Shown piece by piece: positions 63,042-64,000 of a stretch of DNA of 64,000 nt. This DNA comes from G965230065 sp965230065. GTDB taxonomy: Bacteria; Bacteroidota; Bacteroidia; Cytophagales; Cyclobacteriaceae. The notes beneath the pieces are model-generated. The model saw nothing but the letters and a program-made list of their open reading frames with translations, did not search any database and was not told where the DNA came from. The stretch covers positions 5,828,001-5,892,000 of the forward strand of contig OZ245942.1 in assembly GCA_965230065.1 (NCBI GenBank), written 5' to 3'. How positions within the stretch are numbered: the stretch's first letter is position 1; each line of letters opens with the position of its first letter. The position numbers and the translations under genes were made by a program.

Positions 63042-64000
63042 TTACCCTACAACCTCCCAATCCGGAAGCTTGAATGACTTGTCAAAAAATGGTTCTAAAG
63101 GTGCATAAAGACGGAAATACACAAACCAACCGTCATCGCCTACGGTTTTCAGGTAGTTACTTTCCTTTCCGGCTGGGGCATTTGCGCCTACATAGATATC
63201 TACCGAGCCATCATCGTTATACTGCAATTGTTCGCTACGGCTACCCAGGGTTACATCTTTCAGTTCTGTACCACCATTGTCATAAGGCCTTCTTGTGTTT
63301 TCGCTGTACAGGGTAACGGACCAGAATTGTTTCACCGGTACATCGGCAGGCACGTGCAATACGTAAGTCTTGTCGGCTCTCAGTAAGTTGCCTTCGCTGT
63401 CCCTTTTACTGGTCATATATACCTGCCCGGCACCCACCGGAGGGTTGACCATCCCTTTTGAACTATATACAGCTTCGTAAAACCAGGTTGTACGCTCGTC
63501 CAATTCTAAGCGTGTATCGGTTTCCTGGGGAACCGAAAAATCGTAGCTTTTGTACCAGGAAGTTCCTTCCCACCAGGGTTTTGTATAACGGGGGTTAACC
63601 TGAATATTCCGTGCCATTAATTCACCCATTGACGCACCTTTCAGGAGAATTTCTTTTTGTCTTTCATCAGGATTAAAAGGTTTGCCCTTCTCAATCCCCA
63701 AAGGCAATAACATGGCCGTCCAGGGTTTGTCAATTTTCCTCACAGGCTCATGATTGATGATTTCCGACAGGGTTTCCCAAAAAGCAATGCCACGTGGTAC
63801 TGTACCGCTCCATTCCACATCTTTGTTTTCGATGTAATTGAACTTCTTCAGCGGTTCGCCCACATGTCCCATTTTAAACTCGTTCTTAAATTTCTCGTAA
63901 TATTCAGGGTTCGGGTCAATGATACGTAAGGCGATAACCAGAAAATTGGAAACAGATTGAAAGGTGTAGGTACCCGGTTTCTTGTAATCTTCCACGTCAT
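63042..64000 (-). CDS. DUF1254/DUF1214 family protein (5' end outside window)
   Basis: About 319 codons of the C-terminal part are present; the frame is still open at base 64000 and the start is outside. A GTG at 63995 falls in the middle of the chain and should not be taken as the start. The visible part has the DUF1254-to-DUF1214 transition (RGIAFWETLSEIINHEP, LPLGIEKGKPFNPDERQ) and the DUF1214 end (WSVTLYSENTRRPYDNGG, VDIYVGANAPAGKESNYLKT in part, FFRLYAPLEPFFDKSFKLPDWE). The family is widespread in bacteria and eukaryotic algae, with no firm function. It is followed by a strong hairpin. Confidence 0.85.
   Translation of the reverse strand, partial: DVEDYKKPGTYTFQSVSNFLVIALRIIDPNPEYYEKFKNEFKMGHVGEPLKKFNYIENKDVEWSGTVPRGIAFWETLSEIINHEPVRKIDKPWTAMLLPLGIEKGKPFNPDERQKEILLKGASMGELMARNIQVNPRYTKPWWEGTSWYKSYDFSVPQETDTRLELDERTTWFYEAVYSSKGMVNPPVGAGQVYMTSKRDSEGNLLRADKTYVLHVPADVPVKQFWSVTLYSENTRRPYDNGGTELKDVTLGSRSEQLQYNDDGSVDIYVGANAPAGKESNYLKTVGDDGWFVYFRLYAPLEPFFDKSFKLPDWEVVG

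Noticed and set aside
63996..63998. GTG at 63995 as the start of the DUF1254/DUF1214 protein
   Set aside because: The frame is open upstream to the window edge and the family is longer than what is visible, so the gene is cut, not started here.

Overview
This window is one long stretch of a Bacteroidota chromosome, most likely an environmental or marine member of the Cytophagales or a related group. The evidence is two SusC/SusD pairs, a hybrid two-component system (HTCS), FecI/FecR-type sigma and anti-sigma genes, a type IX secretion tail and several Bacteroidota-type lipoprotein signals. Every gene I can support lies on the minus strand, so transcription runs from base 64000 towards base 1. 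No tRNA, rRNA, CRISPR array or transposase gene was seen.

In transcription order, 64000-56875 holds outer-membrane and envelope genes: a cut DUF1254/DUF1214 protein, two small barrel proteins, a DUF481 protein, another barrel-like protein and a BamA/TamA-like protein. An HTCS follows (56746-52571). It heads a first operon (52111-39474): a DUF642-like/ThuA protein, a quinoprotein-cytochrome c-DUF1080 fusion, a GH38 mannosidase, a GH95 fucosidase-type enzyme and a heparinase II/III-type lyase. A second SusC-led block follows (38981-13858): SusC, SusD, a LamG-like protein, two more heparinase-type lyases, three formylglycine sulfatases, a TolB-like propeller, an FG-GAP/UnbV lipoprotein, a GH5-like enzyme, a GH43 and a PHP-like hydrolase. 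Next come a T9SS-sorted propeller/FN3 protein and a third block (11299-1): two tandem ECF sigma factors, one FecR, an STN-carrying SusC, SusD, a DUF3823 lipoprotein and a ThuA/membrane-bound-dehydrogenase fusion cut by the window edge.

Together this looks like a large polysaccharide utilisation region. Sulfatases, uronate-cleaving lyases, fucosidase, mannosidase and GH43 suggest a sulfated, fucose- and uronate-containing algal or diatom polysaccharide, but the substrate is inferred only. Two control modes sit side by side: HTCS for the SusC without an STN domain, and sigma/anti-sigma for the SusC that has one. Oxidative enzymes linked to 3-keto-sugar chemistry (quinoprotein, DUF1080, ThuA) occur at both ends of the system.

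The most interesting structural signals are a decayed second copy of the HTCS 3' end and its downstream region just upstream of the second SusC (39246-39440 against 52454-52673), a family of small inverted-repeat elements in intergenic gaps, and a G/C-run palindrome read in frame through the FG-GAP gene.
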